Assembly: GCA_900544335.1 (NCBI GenBank)
Contig: UQUS01000013.1
Span: 1 to 49,197 of the forward strand
Length of the DNA: 49,197 bases
Origin: an uncultured Sutterella sp.
GTDB taxonomy: Bacteria > Pseudomonadota > Gammaproteobacteria > Burkholderiales > Burkholderiaceae_F
Reading direction: 5' to 3'
Every line of letters begins with the position of its first letter. Position 1 is the stretch's first letter. The notes under the pieces are model-generated. The model did no database searches and was not told the origin of the DNA. It was given only the letters and a program-made list of their open reading frames with translations. Of this stretch, positions 16,447-25,504 are shown one piece after another. The translations under genes were made by a program, and so were the position numbers.

Positions 16447-17046
16447 ATGCAAAAAACACTGGTTTTAGCTTCCAACAATCCCGGAAAACTGCGGGAATTT
16501 AATGCGATGTTTTCCGAAAAAGCGATTCATATTGTCGGTCAGGGCAGTATGGGTGTCAGAGCGTGCGAAGAGCCCTATCACACGTTCCTTGAAAATGCCC
16601 TTGCCAAGGCACGCAATGCCGCGCGCGCGAGCGGACTGCCGGCTTTGGCCGACGACTCGGGGATTACAGCCAATGCGTTAAATGGAGAGCCCGGCGTTTT
16701 TTCGGCGCGCTATGCGGGAGCCGATTGCGATGACAAGGCTAATAACGCCAAACTCGTGGCGGCCTTAAAAGATAAGACCGACAAGCGGGCACACTACACA
16801 TGTGTGTTGGTGGCACTTCGCTACGCAGACGACCCCGAGCCGATTGTGGTGGAAGCGCATTGGAACGGCGAGATTGTTTCCGAGCCTCGCGGCACGGGCG
16901 GATTCGGGTACGACCCATATTTTTATTTGCCCGAATTCGGGAAAACGGCCGCCGAACTCACGGCAGAGGAAAAAAATGCCGTCAGTCATCGCGGGAAAGC
17001 CTTGCGTGCCATGCTCAAAGCCATCGGGGAGCGATGGGGTTGGTAG
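16447..17046 (+). CDS. rdgB: dITP/XTP pyrophosphatase RdgB
   Basis: This Ham1-family NTPase removes dITP and XTP to keep deaminated purines out of DNA. It begins LVLASNNPGKLREFNAMF, the substrate-binding N-terminal motif. LADDSGITANALNGEPGVFSARYAG (split motif around the catalytic Asp) and GFGYDPYFYLPEFGKT follow, ending with SHRGKALRAM. It has 199 residues. Its end overlaps the hemW start by 13 nt. Confidence 0.96.
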   Translation: MQKTLVLASNNPGKLREFNAMFSEKAIHIVGQGSMGVRACEEPYHTFLENALAKARNAARASGLPALADDSGITANALNGEPGVFSARYAGADCDDKANNAKLVAALKDKTDKRAHYTCVLVALRYADDPEPIVVEAHWNGEIVSEPRGTGGFGYDPYFYLPEFGKTAAELTAEEKNAVSHRGKALRAMLKAIGERWGW

Positions 17047-18170
17047 CGCTTGCCCTGTACGTGCACTGGCCCTGGTGCGTGCACAAGTGCCCGTATTGTG
17101 ACTTTAATTCTCGCGGCGGTCTGTTTCGTATCGATGAGAGTCGGTATATTGCGGCGCTTCTTGCCGATTTAAGCCAAGTCGCGCACACTGTGTCGCGCCC
17201 TGTGACAAGCGTCTTTTTCGGGGGCGGAACGCCGAGCTTGATGACGTCAGAAGGCTTTGATGCCTTAATGCGCGGCATTGGCGAGCGCGTCGATTTGGTG
17301 CATGACGCTGAAATTACGCTTGAGGCCAATCCGGGCACCGTGACTGAAGAAAAGTTGGCTGCATTTGCGCGCTCGGGTGTCACTCGTCTTTCCTTAGGGG
17401 TGCAAAGCTTTAACGAGGCGTCGCTTTCGTTTCTCGGACGCATTCACACGGCTCGCCAAGCGCGCGAAGCCGTTACGTGGGCTAAAAACACCTTTGCGCA
17501 CGTCAATATCGACATGATGTATGCGCTTTCCGGGCAGACACAGGCCGATCTTCGGGCAGATGCCGAGGAGGCCGTGAGTTTTAACACCGACCACCTTTCG
17601 TACTATGAGCTGACAATCGAGCCGGGAAGTGTCTTTTTCAAGCGTCCGCCTGAGAATCTCCCGGATGCCGACACAGCCGGCGACATGGCCGAGTGCATTC
17701 AGACCATCACGCGTAAGGCCGGATTTGATCACTACGAAGTGTCTGCGTACGCCAAAGCAGGCTCTCGGTGCCGACACAACATGACGTATTGGACCTATGG
17801 GGATTATTTGGCTATCGGTGCCGGAGCGCATGCAAAAATCACGACTCCGGACGGCGCGGTTTTCCGCGAAGTACGCGCGAAAAGTCCTGTGCGTTACATG
17901 ACCGATGTTGAAAACGGAACGTTTGTGCAAAGACGACGCCGTGTGCGTTCCGAAGAGATTCCCTTTGAGTTTATGCTCAACGTGTTAAGGTTACGTGAAG
18001 GTGTTGCCAAGGAGCGCTGGGAGGAGGCAACGGGGCTACCCTATGCTCTGATTGCTCCGAAGGTTGCTTCTTTACAGCGCGAGGGCTTGATGGAAAAGAC
18101 AGACCGCATTGCCGCCACAGCACTCGGACGCCGTTTCTTAAATACGCTTCAGGAGCGATTTTTGCCGTGA
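17034..18170 (+). CDS. hemW: Radical SAM heme chaperone HemW
   Basis: This HemN-like radical SAM protein acts as a heme chaperone and not as coproporphyrinogen dehydrogenase. The 4Fe-4S motif C15-VHK-C19-PY-C22 (CxxxCxxC) lacks the extra cysteine after the motif that marks true HemN. Family features are FFGGGTPSLM, LEANPGTV, RLSLGVQSF and GDYLAIGAGAHAK. The C-terminal HemN domain starts near 290. It has 378 residues from ATG 17034 (GGGGAG upstream). The longer open frame upstream overlaps rdgB too far. Its stop overlaps the mltA GTG (GTGA). Confidence 0.93.
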   Translation: MGLVALALYVHWPWCVHKCPYCDFNSRGGLFRIDESRYIAALLADLSQVAHTVSRPVTSVFFGGGTPSLMTSEGFDALMRGIGERVDLVHDAEITLEANPGTVTEEKLAAFARSGVTRLSLGVQSFNEASLSFLGRIHTARQAREAVTWAKNTFAHVNIDMMYALSGQTQADLRADAEEAVSFNTDHLSYYELTIEPGSVFFKRPPENLPDADTAGDMAECIQTITRKAGFDHYEVSAYAKAGSRCRHNMTYWTYGDYLAIGAGAHAKITTPDGAVFREVRAKSPVRYMTDVENGTFVQRRRRVRSEEIPFEFMLNVLRLREGVAKERWEEATGLPYALIAPKVASLQREGLMEKTDRIAATALGRRFLNTLQERFLP

Positions 18171-19339
18171 CACGAAAAAGTCGCATTGCGATACTCGCCT
18201 TTTCTCTGACGGCAACCTTAGCCTGTTGGCTTGCCGGTTGCTCGGCGCCCGTGCCCGAGGTGACCGATACCGCCGAGCGCGGAAATGCGCTCCTGAAAAA
18301 AGTGACCTTTGATGCGTGCCCGCAAACGCAAGAGGCCGATTGGGATGCGATGCTGAGCGCCTTTAAAAAATCGTGTACTCGCATTGCAGGAAGTCCTTCC
18401 TGGAAAGCGGTTTGCTCTAAGGCGCAGCACTATGTCGGAAGCTCTCGGGAGTTTTTTCAATCGAACTTTGACCTTTGGCGCGTTACGGCCGTCGATACCC
18501 GGGGACACGAGCAGGAAACGGGTCTGATGACCGGGTACTATGAGCCCGAGTTAGAAGGGTCGTTGGCACGTTCAAGGACATATTCCGTTCCGCTTTTATC
18601 GCCGCCCGATGACTTAATTACGCTTGATATCTCGCGCTTTGATGACACACTTGCTAAAACGGCGTTTAAGGGTAAGGTCGAAGCTCGCCGTTTCTTTCCG
18701 TATGACACACGAGGGACTATTGAGGCGCGAAGCGACCTAGCTCGCTATGCTCTGTGTTGGGTGCAAGACCCGGTTGACGCATTTTTCCTTCAGGTTCAGG
18801 GCTCAGGGCGCATACGACTGACAAACGGAGAGGTGATGCGCCTTGCTTATGCTGACAATAACGGAAGACCATATCGCGCCATTGCCCATTGGCTGACGCA
18901 GAATACGTCGTTAAAGCCTGCGCAGATGAGTATGGACCGTATTCGGGCGTGGGCTCGAGAAAATCCGACGCGTGTCCGGGAACTTTTAGACTACAACGAG
19001 CGGTATATTTTCTTTCAGGAGCGCAAAGACCTTGCCCCCGAAGAGGGACCGGTCGGGAGCCTCGGCGTTCCCGTAACGCCGCGTGTTTCTGTGGCGGTCG
19101 ATAGCAGCATTTGGCCCTTGGGGTTGCCTTTTATCGTCCAGGTACATCAGGCAAGCCCTGCGCTTTCTTTTGTGCGTCCCGTTCTGGCTCAAGACACGGG
19201 AAGTGCGATTCGAGGCCCTTTGCGATTTGATTATTTTTGGGGAAGCGGGCACAAAGCCGGACAAGCGGCCGGAAGTCAGAAAAGCGCGGTGAAAGCGTGG
19301 GCACTTTTTCCGAAGGGAAGTAATCCGTCGGCTTTTTAA
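18167..19339 (+). CDS. mltA: Membrane-bound lytic murein transglycosylase A
   Basis: This outer-membrane lipoprotein cleaves peptidoglycan glycan strands to 1,6-anhydroMurNAc products. The lipobox WLAGC gives lipidated C25. The MltA domain (from about 90) has TGYYEPELEGS and FFLQVQGSGRIRL. A 3D barrel follows, with the conserved AQDTGSAIRG containing the probable catalytic Asp. It has 390 residues and a GTG start, with CAGGAG 10-15 bp upstream and a 4-nt overlap with hemW. It supplies anhydro-muropeptides whose sugars could feed the AmgK/MurU pathway. Confidence 0.94.
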   Translation: MTRKSRIAILAFSLTATLACWLAGCSAPVPEVTDTAERGNALLKKVTFDACPQTQEADWDAMLSAFKKSCTRIAGSPSWKAVCSKAQHYVGSSREFFQSNFDLWRVTAVDTRGHEQETGLMTGYYEPELEGSLARSRTYSVPLLSPPDDLITLDISRFDDTLAKTAFKGKVEARRFFPYDTRGTIEARSDLARYALCWVQDPVDAFFLQVQGSGRIRLTNGEVMRLAYADNNGRPYRAIAHWLTQNTSLKPAQMSMDRIRAWARENPTRVRELLDYNERYIFFQERKDLAPEEGPVGSLGVPVTPRVSVAVDSSIWPLGLPFIVQVHQASPALSFVRPVLAQDTGSAIRGPLRFDYFWGSGHKAGQAAGSQKSAVKAWALFPKGSNPSAF

Positions 19340-19368
19340 GCACGACGGAAGTGGTTTCAGAGAGAAAA

Positions 19369-20292
19369 ATGACAGACTTTTGTGTGCAGGAAATCGGCCC
19401 TTCGCCCTTTATTCCGGGCTTTGCGCTTTTTGATGCGCATTTAGGAAACAGCACCGTAATTCGGTTTGCGCGTGCCGGGCAGGGCGTGCCGCTCCTGATG
19501 GTTCACGGTCATCCGCACAACCACGTGATTTGGCGCAAAGTTGCTCCGACACTTGCCGAGCACTACACGGTGATTCTTCCGGATTTGCGCGGATACGGCG
19601 ATAGCAGTAAACCCGTGAGCGACGCCGAGCACACGCCGTACTCCAAGCGTGTCATGGCACGTGATTTGGCTCAACTGATGCAAGGGATGGGACTTACGCC
19701 CTTTCACTATGTCGGTCACAATCGCGGAGGACGAGTCGGGCATCGCTTTGCGCTCGATGCCCCCGAGCTTTTCCGAACGGCGACGTTCCTGGATATTGCG
19801 CCGACGGCCGTGATGTACGAGCGCACGAACATGGAGTTTGCGCGACGTTATTTCTGGTGGTTTTTCCTCATTCAACCCGAGCCGCTTCCGGAAAAGATGA
19901 TTGACTCCGATCCGGAGTTTTTTATCCATCGGCATATCGACGGACAGCTCAAAACACCGGGCGCCGTTTCCGACGAGGTCATGGCCGAGTATCTTCGTTG
20001 CTACAAAGACCCGAAAATGATTCACGCCGTCTGTGAGGACTATCGCGCTTCGGCCGGAATCGACCTAAAAGACGATGCGGCCGATCGGCAAAAGCGCATC
20101 ACCTGTCCTTTGCTTTTGCTCTGGGGTGCTAAGGGCACGGTCGGAAAACTTTACGATGTGATTGAGACGTGGCACGACAGGGCCCTGTCTTTTGAAGGTC
20201 AGGCCCTTCCTTGCGGGCATTCTCCGCAAGAAGAGGTTCCGGAGTTGTTCCTGAAAACCTGGACGGATTTTGTTGCAAAACACGCGAAGTGA
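19369..20292 (+). CDS. Alpha/beta hydrolase of the haloacetate dehalogenase type, nucleophile Asp replaced by Asn
   Basis: The sequence resembles fluoroacetate dehalogenases: DLRGYGDSSKP, the nucleophile elbow GHNRGGRVGHRFALDAP, then LDIAPTAVMYE and a final CGHSPQEE. The expected nucleophile position is N118 (AAT 19720-19722). D142 and H284 would complete the triad, and the 24-residue nucleophile-to-acid spacing matches the family. The two arginines that hold the carboxylate (R119, R122) are present, but a Trp appears where the halide-binding His is expected. It has 307 residues and is cytosolic. The start is ATG 19369. Dehalogenase activity is doubtful, and its substrate is unknown. Confidence 0.8.
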   Translation: MTDFCVQEIGPSPFIPGFALFDAHLGNSTVIRFARAGQGVPLLMVHGHPHNHVIWRKVAPTLAEHYTVILPDLRGYGDSSKPVSDAEHTPYSKRVMARDLAQLMQGMGLTPFHYVGHNRGGRVGHRFALDAPELFRTATFLDIAPTAVMYERTNMEFARRYFWWFFLIQPEPLPEKMIDSDPEFFIHRHIDGQLKTPGAVSDEVMAEYLRCYKDPKMIHAVCEDYRASAGIDLKDDAADRQKRITCPLLLLWGAKGTVGKLYDVIETWHDRALSFEGQALPCGHSPQEEVPELFLKTWTDFVAKHAK

Positions 20293-20320
20293 AAGTGAAC
20301 AAGACTTGTACCGCGAAACG

Positions 20321-20326
20321 TATAAT
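20321..20326 (+). promoter_or_regulatory. Consensus -10 box (TATAAT) upstream of erpA
   Basis: TATAAT lies 30 bp before the erpA ATG, after the stop of the hydrolase gene. The nearest TTGTAC is only 9 bp upstream, too close to be a -35, so the promoter is supported by the -10 alone. Confidence 0.4.
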
Positions 20327-20355
20327 TGCTCCGTTTTTTCAAGAGCAACACAGTT

Positions 20356-20721
20356 ATGGCTGAAACAGAAAACAAAACATCCGAAGTGACGCCCGCCCCA
20401 ATTCGCTTTACCGATGCCTGTGTGGCCAAGGTCAAGGAGCTCTTGGCCGAAGAAGAAAACCCCGATATGCCGTTGAGGGTTTTCGTGCAGGGCGGCGGTT
20501 GTCAGGGTTTCCAGTACGGATTCCAATTTGAGGAAGCCAAAGAAGCAGACGATACCGTTATCGAACGTGACGGGGTGACTTTTCTTGTCGATTCGCTTTC
20601 ATTCCAATACCTGGTCGGAGCAGAAATCGATTTTAAAGACGAGCTTGAGGGGGCGCAATTTGTGATTCGTAATCCCAATGCCGTGACATCTTGTTCATGC
20701 GGAAGTTCGTTTTCCGTTTAA
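20356..20721 (+). CDS. erpA: Iron-sulfur cluster insertion protein ErpA
   Basis: This A-type carrier delivers 4Fe-4S clusters to apoproteins, including isoprenoid-synthesis enzymes. The three conserved cysteines are present: one in VQGGGCQGFQYGF and two in the C-terminal SCSCGSSF. It has 121 residues. The start is ATG 20356 (MAETENKTSEV). The upstream in-frame extension crosses the -10 box. It stands alone and converges on the EamA transporter. Confidence 0.94.
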   Translation: MAETENKTSEVTPAPIRFTDACVAKVKELLAEEENPDMPLRVFVQGGGCQGFQYGFQFEEAKEADDTVIERDGVTFLVDSLSFQYLVGAEIDFKDELEGAQFVIRNPNAVTSCSCGSSFSV

Positions 20722-20763
20722 CGTAAGGCTGAGATAGTCCTGCGGTCGCCTGTGCGGAAAACG

Positions 20764-21627
20764 TTATCGGGCTTTCCTCAGATAGAGTGACGAAAACAGT
20801 CCCGAGGCAAAAATCACGCCGATACCGGTGAGCGACAGGATTTCGATGTGTTCGTGGAAAGCCACCATCCCGATCAAAACTCCGAAGAAGATACCGGCAA
20901 ATTGAAAGACTGAGTTAAGAAGGGCGTGCCCCTTGGCCCAGGCATAGGTCCAGAGGACCTGCGCCACGCATCCGGTTGTCATCACGCCGAGAAGCGGCCA
21001 AATCCACTCGCCTTGCGGTAGGTGCAGCTCGTAGGGCGAAAAGATCATTCCCAGACCGCCGGCGACAAAGCCGGTGAGCATAAAGTAAAAGACGGCACGC
21101 TCTTTTGGTTCTCCCTGACGCCCTAGGTCACGCAAGAACCAGTTGGCGCTTGCCCCGGCCAGAGCCGCGGCAACGGCAAGAAGGAGGCCGTCCAAATTAA
21201 TGCCGACGCTTGTGGGCCTAGCAATAAGTAAAACCCCGATAAACCCGGTTATCACGGCTCCGACGACGGGCCATTCGATACGGTTCCCCGAACGGCGTGA
21301 GGAAATCAAAAAGAAAACGCAAAAAATCAGAGGGCTCGTGTAAGCAATCGGTTGTTCCACGGAAAGCGGCAGACGACTTAACGCGAGAATTTCGAGAAAA
21401 AAACAGCCGACGCCGCACACGCACCGTTTAAAGTGGGCCATCGGGAGTTTGGTCTGGATGCCGATACCCTTTCGGACCATGATAAAAAATAGGCACATGA
21501 GCCCGAAAGCCGAGCGCCAAAAGATGATTTCAAACGGGGAAAAGTACCCCGAACACATCTTGGCCGACATCGACATCAAGGTAAAAAGAAAACCGGCAAC
21601 CAGAACCCAAAGCGATGCAGAAGGCAT
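20764..21627 (-). CDS. EamA/DMT-family transporter
   Basis: This integral membrane protein has 287 residues, about ten predicted hydrophobic segments and two EamA repeats (about 5-135 and 150-285). Family marks are FWRSAFGLMCLFF after helix 2, the TSPLIFCVFFLISS segment and the closing second repeat with FQFAGIFFGVLIGMVAFHE. DMT transporters export amino acids, nucleobases or other small metabolites. The substrate cannot be read from the sequence. I chose ATG at 21625-21627 (MPSASLWVLVAG). An upstream start at 21657 would add ten residues. Confidence 0.87.
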   Translation of the reverse strand: MPSASLWVLVAGFLFTLMSMSAKMCSGYFSPFEIIFWRSAFGLMCLFFIMVRKGIGIQTKLPMAHFKRCVCGVGCFFLEILALSRLPLSVEQPIAYTSPLIFCVFFLISSRRSGNRIEWPVVGAVITGFIGVLLIARPTSVGINLDGLLLAVAAALAGASANWFLRDLGRQGEPKERAVFYFMLTGFVAGGLGMIFSPYELHLPQGEWIWPLLGVMTTGCVAQVLWTYAWAKGHALLNSVFQFAGIFFGVLIGMVAFHEHIEILSLTGIGVIFASGLFSSLYLRKAR

Positions 21628-21769
21628 AAGTATCGTTCCGATACAGAACAGGCGCACGATAGCATTGTTTGATGCGATTTTGGGAGACCTTGTATAACCG
21701 TCTGTGCTCAGGCGTTACGGACGGTTATCGTTCGGAAATCGCGACGCTTCCCATTGGTTTAAAAAGAAA

Positions 21770-21795
21770 AAAGCGGCCCACAAAGAGGCCGCTTT
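21770..21795 (-). terminator. Intrinsic terminator of metG
   Basis: AAAGCGGCC at 21770-21778 pairs with GGCCGCTTT at 21787-21795. Read on the minus strand the stem is followed by TTTTTTC and more T. It lies 23 bp after the metG stop, so it is a good rho-independent terminator. Confidence 0.85.
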
Positions 21796-21818
21796 CAAGG
21801 TTTTTTCTCTCAACCTAT

Positions 21819-23882
21819 TTAACTTAACCGCATGCCCGGTTTTGCGCCGGCAAAGGGCTCGATGAGGTAGAGCTCGCTGGGTTTGCCGTCCGCAGCGCTT
21901 GCGCACAGAATCATCCCTTCGGAAATGCCGAAACGCATCTTGCGCGGCGCCAAGTTGGCAATCATCACAACGAGTTTGCCGATGAGGTCTTCGGGCTTGT
22001 AAGCGGCTTGAATTCCGGAGAAAACCTGCCGTATGCGCCCCTCGCCGACATCAAGCTCAAAGCGCAGTAGCTTCGTGGATCCTTCGACGCATTCGGCGGA
22101 AACCACTTTAGCCACGCGTAAATCCAGTTTGGCAAAATCGTCGATAGTGCAGGTCGGCGCAAGAGCCTGCCCGCCGGGAAGCGGTTTTTCTTCCTCAGGA
22201 GCGTGCTCGGGCACGAGAACATCAAGTTGCTTTTCGCGATCGACGCGCCCCATCAAGTGTTCGAACTTGGCAATCGGGTGCGCACTTGTTAAGTGCGAGG
22301 CCACTGCTTCCCACGTGAGCTCGCCGCAGTTTAAGAAGCGTTCGACTTTTTGAGCCGTTGCCGGCAACACGGGTTTTAGATAAAGCGTAAGCAGCCGGAA
22401 GGCTTCCAAGGCTACGGACGCCACGCGTTGCAAGTCCGTTTCTTTTCCCGGAGTCTTAGCAAGTTCCCAGGGCTTTTCCCGGTCGACGTATTCGTTGACT
22501 GTGTCGGCAAGTTCCATGATGTGACGCAGTGCCTTGCTGTACTCGCGGTCTTCGTAAAATTCTTTGATTTGCGGTGCGGCCTTGGCGACTTCGGCAATCA
22601 AGGAATCGGCCATAGTTGCATCGGAGACCTTTCCTTCAAAGCGCTTGAAGATAAAGCCGGCGGCGCGACTGGCGATGTTGACGTACTTGCCGATCAAGTC
22701 GGAGTTCACACGTGCCTGGAAATCGTCCTTGGTAAAGTCAATATCTTCGACGCGGCCGGTCATCTTGGCAGCTAAGTAGTAGCGCAGCCACTCAGCATTC
22801 ATCCCGAGTTGCAGGTACTCTAAGGGGCTGATTCCGGTGCCGCGCGATTTACTCATCTTTTGACCGTTGACGGTAACGAACCCGTGCACGTTGATATGGT
22901 CGGGAACACGGTAGGGGGCTCCTGCAAAATGCAGCATTGCCGGCCAGAAAAGCGTATGGAAATAAATGATGTCTTTGCCGATAAAGTGAACCTGCTCAGT
23001 GTCGGGCGCCGAAAGCGTTTTCACAAAATCCATCCCGTTTTTCTCGCAATACGCTTTAAAACTTGCAAGGTAACCCACGGGAGCATCAAGCCAGACATAA
23101 AAGTACTTTCCCGGAGCATCGGGAATTTCGATACCGAAATACGGGGCATCGCGCGAGATATCCCAGTCAGCGAGATTTCCTTTTACTCCGAGCCACTCTT
23201 CGTCTTTGGCTAAAACTTCCGCCTGCACGCGGGGTTTGCCGTCGGCACCCATGCCGCGCGTCCATTCGCGCAAAAATTCCACGGCTTTAGGGTCGGAAAG
23301 CTTGAAAAAGTAGTGGGTGGACGACTTCATGACGGGAGTTGTTCCCGAAAGCGTGCTCTTGGGGTTAATGAGTTCCGTGGGCGAGTAGACCGACCCGCAC
23401 ACTTCACATGAGTCCCCGTACTGGTCGGGGGCTCCGCACTTCGGACATGTGCCTTTGATGAAGCGATCTGCCAGGAACATGCCTTTTTGGGTATCGAAAA
23501 ATTGTTCGATATCCTTGGTGTAGATAAAGCCGGCGGCCTTCAGGCGTTTGTAGATGTCCTGAGAAAGCTCCGTGTTTTCTGGGCTGTCCGTGCAGTGCCA
23601 GTGGTCGAACTTGATGTGAAAGCCGTCCAAGTACTGCTTGCGACCGGCAGCGATTTCGGCAACAAACTGTTGCGGCGTGACACCTTTTTTCTGCGCAGCA
23701 ATCATAATCGGGGCGCCGTGCGCATCATCGGCAGCGACAAAGTAAACCTTGTTGCCGCACATGCGCTCGTGACGCACCCAGATATCGGCCTGAATGTATT
23801 CCATAATGTGCCCGATATGAAACGGGCCGTTTGCATAGGGCAGAGCGGTTGTCACGAAAATCGTTCGCTGTTTCTGTGTCAT
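21819..23882 (-). CDS. metG: Methionyl-tRNA synthetase with C-terminal tRNA-binding domain
   Basis: This enzyme charges tRNA-Met. The class I signatures are ANGPFHIGHIMEY near residue 18 and K342-M-S-K-S346. The zinc knuckle (CPKCGAPDQYGDSCEVCG, about 142-160) marks the E. coli-like type. The C-terminal EMAPII/Trbp111 domain (about 580-687, FAKLDLRVAKVV) gives dimerisation and tRNA binding. It has 687 residues. ATG 23880-23882 has AAGG upstream. It is divergent from apbC, as in many Burkholderiales. Confidence 0.97.
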   Translation of the reverse strand: MTQKQRTIFVTTALPYANGPFHIGHIMEYIQADIWVRHERMCGNKVYFVAADDAHGAPIMIAAQKKGVTPQQFVAEIAAGRKQYLDGFHIKFDHWHCTDSPENTELSQDIYKRLKAAGFIYTKDIEQFFDTQKGMFLADRFIKGTCPKCGAPDQYGDSCEVCGSVYSPTELINPKSTLSGTTPVMKSSTHYFFKLSDPKAVEFLREWTRGMGADGKPRVQAEVLAKDEEWLGVKGNLADWDISRDAPYFGIEIPDAPGKYFYVWLDAPVGYLASFKAYCEKNGMDFVKTLSAPDTEQVHFIGKDIIYFHTLFWPAMLHFAGAPYRVPDHINVHGFVTVNGQKMSKSRGTGISPLEYLQLGMNAEWLRYYLAAKMTGRVEDIDFTKDDFQARVNSDLIGKYVNIASRAAGFIFKRFEGKVSDATMADSLIAEVAKAAPQIKEFYEDREYSKALRHIMELADTVNEYVDREKPWELAKTPGKETDLQRVASVALEAFRLLTLYLKPVLPATAQKVERFLNCGELTWEAVASHLTSAHPIAKFEHLMGRVDREKQLDVLVPEHAPEEEKPLPGGQALAPTCTIDDFAKLDLRVAKVVSAECVEGSTKLLRFELDVGEGRIRQVFSGIQAAYKPEDLIGKLVVMIANLAPRKMRFGISEGMILCASAADGKPSELYLIEPFAGAKPGMRLS

Positions 23883-23999
23883 CTATTTGCCTTTTTAATT
23901 CAACATCGCCGACAAGAAAGCCGGCGTAAACTCATATTCTAACGCCCTTAATTGAGCGAGTTTTGCGGATTCGGGTATTTCTTCAGGCGGGAAAGTTGT

Positions 24000-25094
24000 A
24001 TGGATGCAATCGAAAAAGTGCGTGCCGTTTTAGAGTCAGTCAAGGAGCCGTGCTTCGGACACACGCTCAAGGAGCTGCATGTTGTCCGAACAGGCTCGTC
24101 TGCTTCGGGCAACGGACCGAGTTTGGAAATTCGATTGGGTTTCCCGGCAGATGCTTCTTTCATTCAAGCACTCCGAAAAGCCGTTTCTCAGGCTTTGGAC
24201 CAAGCCGGACTTGCTGCAGCCGATGTTCCCGTCCGATGGGAAGTGTTGGCGCATCGCGTCAAACTCGGCTTAAAGCCGCTTGAGGGGGTGAAAAATATCA
24301 TTGCCGTCAGTTCCGCCAAGGGCGGCGTCGGTAAATCCACGGTGGCCGTTTCCCTAGCGCTTGCGTTAAGCCGTCTCGGGGCTCGCATCGGGCTTTTAGA
24401 TGCCGATGTCTACGGGCCTTCGGTTCCGCTTTTGCTTGATGTACACGGGAAGCCCTCTGAAACTGATGATAAAAGGATGATTCCAGTGACGGCCGGACCT
24501 TTGCAGGTCAATTCCATCGGTTTTTTTGTCGGGGAGAGCGATTCGCTTGCCTGGCGCGGACCGATGGCCTCGGGAGCCGTACGGCAACTTCTGGAGAAAA
24601 CGCGTTGGAATCGTTTGGATTACCTCATTGTCGATATGCCGCCGGGAACCGGGGATATTCCGTTAACACTGGTCCAGTCGATTCCCGTGACGGCAGCCCT
24701 TGTTGTCACAACACCGCAAAAACTGGCGTGTGCCGATGCCGCGCGCGGATTGCAATTGTTCGAAAAGGTCGGAATTCCGGTTCTCGGCATTGTGGAAAAC
24801 ATGGCCTCTTTCGTGTGTCCTGAGTGCGGACATCTCCATAGACTCTCCGCGAGCGGGCAAACTGAGGCGCTTGCCGAGCGCTTTGCCGTTCCGATTGTCG
24901 CGAGTTTGCCCTTTACTCATAAGGCCGATGATTTAACGTATGAAGGGGGGCGGATAGACGACTTTGATGGGCAAATCGACCGAGCCGCTCGATTTCTCGC
25001 TCAAGCGGTCTCGCGTATGCCGAAGGACATGTCCGGCGTGATGCCGGGAGCCAGGGTCGAAGGTGATGTTTTGCCTCCTAAAAAGGCTTCTTGA
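24000..25094 (+). CDS. apbC: Iron-sulfur cluster carrier ATPase ApbC (Mrp)
   Basis: This P-loop ATPase of the Mrp/Nbp35 family binds and passes on Fe-S clusters. The N-terminal DUF59/MIP18-like domain covers about 1-85. The deviant Walker A, SSAKGGVGKSTVAVS, has K107 and K112. The cluster-binding pair C273-PE-C276 is in FVCPECGH. It has 364 residues from ATG 24000. The frame is open 48 nt upstream, but the family N-terminus begins at MDAIEKVRAVL. It is followed by tRNA-Val with its own promoter. Confidence 0.93.
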   Translation: MDAIEKVRAVLESVKEPCFGHTLKELHVVRTGSSASGNGPSLEIRLGFPADASFIQALRKAVSQALDQAGLAAADVPVRWEVLAHRVKLGLKPLEGVKNIIAVSSAKGGVGKSTVAVSLALALSRLGARIGLLDADVYGPSVPLLLDVHGKPSETDDKRMIPVTAGPLQVNSIGFFVGESDSLAWRGPMASGAVRQLLEKTRWNRLDYLIVDMPPGTGDIPLTLVQSIPVTAALVVTTPQKLACADAARGLQLFEKVGIPVLGIVENMASFVCPECGHLHRLSASGQTEALAERFAVPIVASLPFTHKADDLTYEGGRIDDFDGQIDRAARFLAQAVSRMPKDMSGVMPGARVEGDVLPPKKAS

Positions 25095-25150
25095 TTCAAA
25101 AGGCTTGGTTGGCATAGGGATGGTAGTCAGAAAATCGGCTCGCATAGACA

Positions 25151-25179
25151 CTGACAAAGAGGTTGGAAATATGTAAAAT
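25151..25179 (+). promoter_or_regulatory. Sigma-70 promoter of tRNA-Val
   Basis: CTGACA (25151-25156), a 17-bp spacer and TAAAAT (25174-25179) sit 21 bp before the mature tRNA 5' end. This is close to consensus with ideal spacing and explains independent expression of the tRNA. Confidence 0.75.
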
Positions 25180-25199
25180 TCCGACTCTTAATCGAAATT

Positions 25200-25274
25200 G
25201 CACGGTTAGCTCAGGGGTAGAGCATCGTCTTCACACGGCGGGGGTCACTGGTTCGAAACCAGTACCGTGCACCA
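25200..25274 (+). tRNA. valT: tRNA-Val (anticodon CAC)
   Basis: The 75-nt cloverleaf closes fully. The acceptor stem is GCACGGT with ACCGTGC, the discriminator is A, and CCA is encoded. The D-stem is GCTC/GAGC. The anticodon stem TCGTC/GGCGG encloses loop TTCACAC, giving anticodon CAC for GUG codons. The variable loop is GGGTC, and the T-arm is ACTGG-TTCGAAA-CCAGT. Two G-U pairs lie in the anticodon stem. It is a single-gene transcript between a promoter and a terminator. Confidence 0.97.
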
Positions 25275-25284
25275 GTTCTTACAG

Positions 25285-25308
25285 AAAGTAGCTTCGGGCT
25301 GCTTTTTT
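25285..25308 (+). terminator. Intrinsic terminator after tRNA-Val
   Basis: AAAGTAGC at 25285-25292 pairs with GCTGCTTT at 25298-25305 (one G-U pair) around a TTCGG loop, followed by a T-run to 25308. It lies 10 bp past the tRNA CCA. The rest of the spacer to 25504 shows nothing I can name. Confidence 0.85.
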
Positions 25309-25504
25309 CTTGTCTGTCGGTAAAGTGACCGCGCCGCGGACTCGGGAAAGTAGCGGTCTTTCTCCGTTAAGGTGTTAAAGGCCACTGGGCTACAAATTGA
25401 TAGTTGGCGCGATTTAAAAATCACTCAAGTTGGATGGAAAAAACAGATTTGTTGCACAGTTTCAGTAATTGGCATGCGCCTTTCCATGCCGGGATCACTG
25501 TTTT

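Noticed and set aside
25309..25504. Possible small RNA or second tRNA after tRNA-Val
   Set aside because: No cloverleaf, no promoter-terminator pair and no stable fold stood out.
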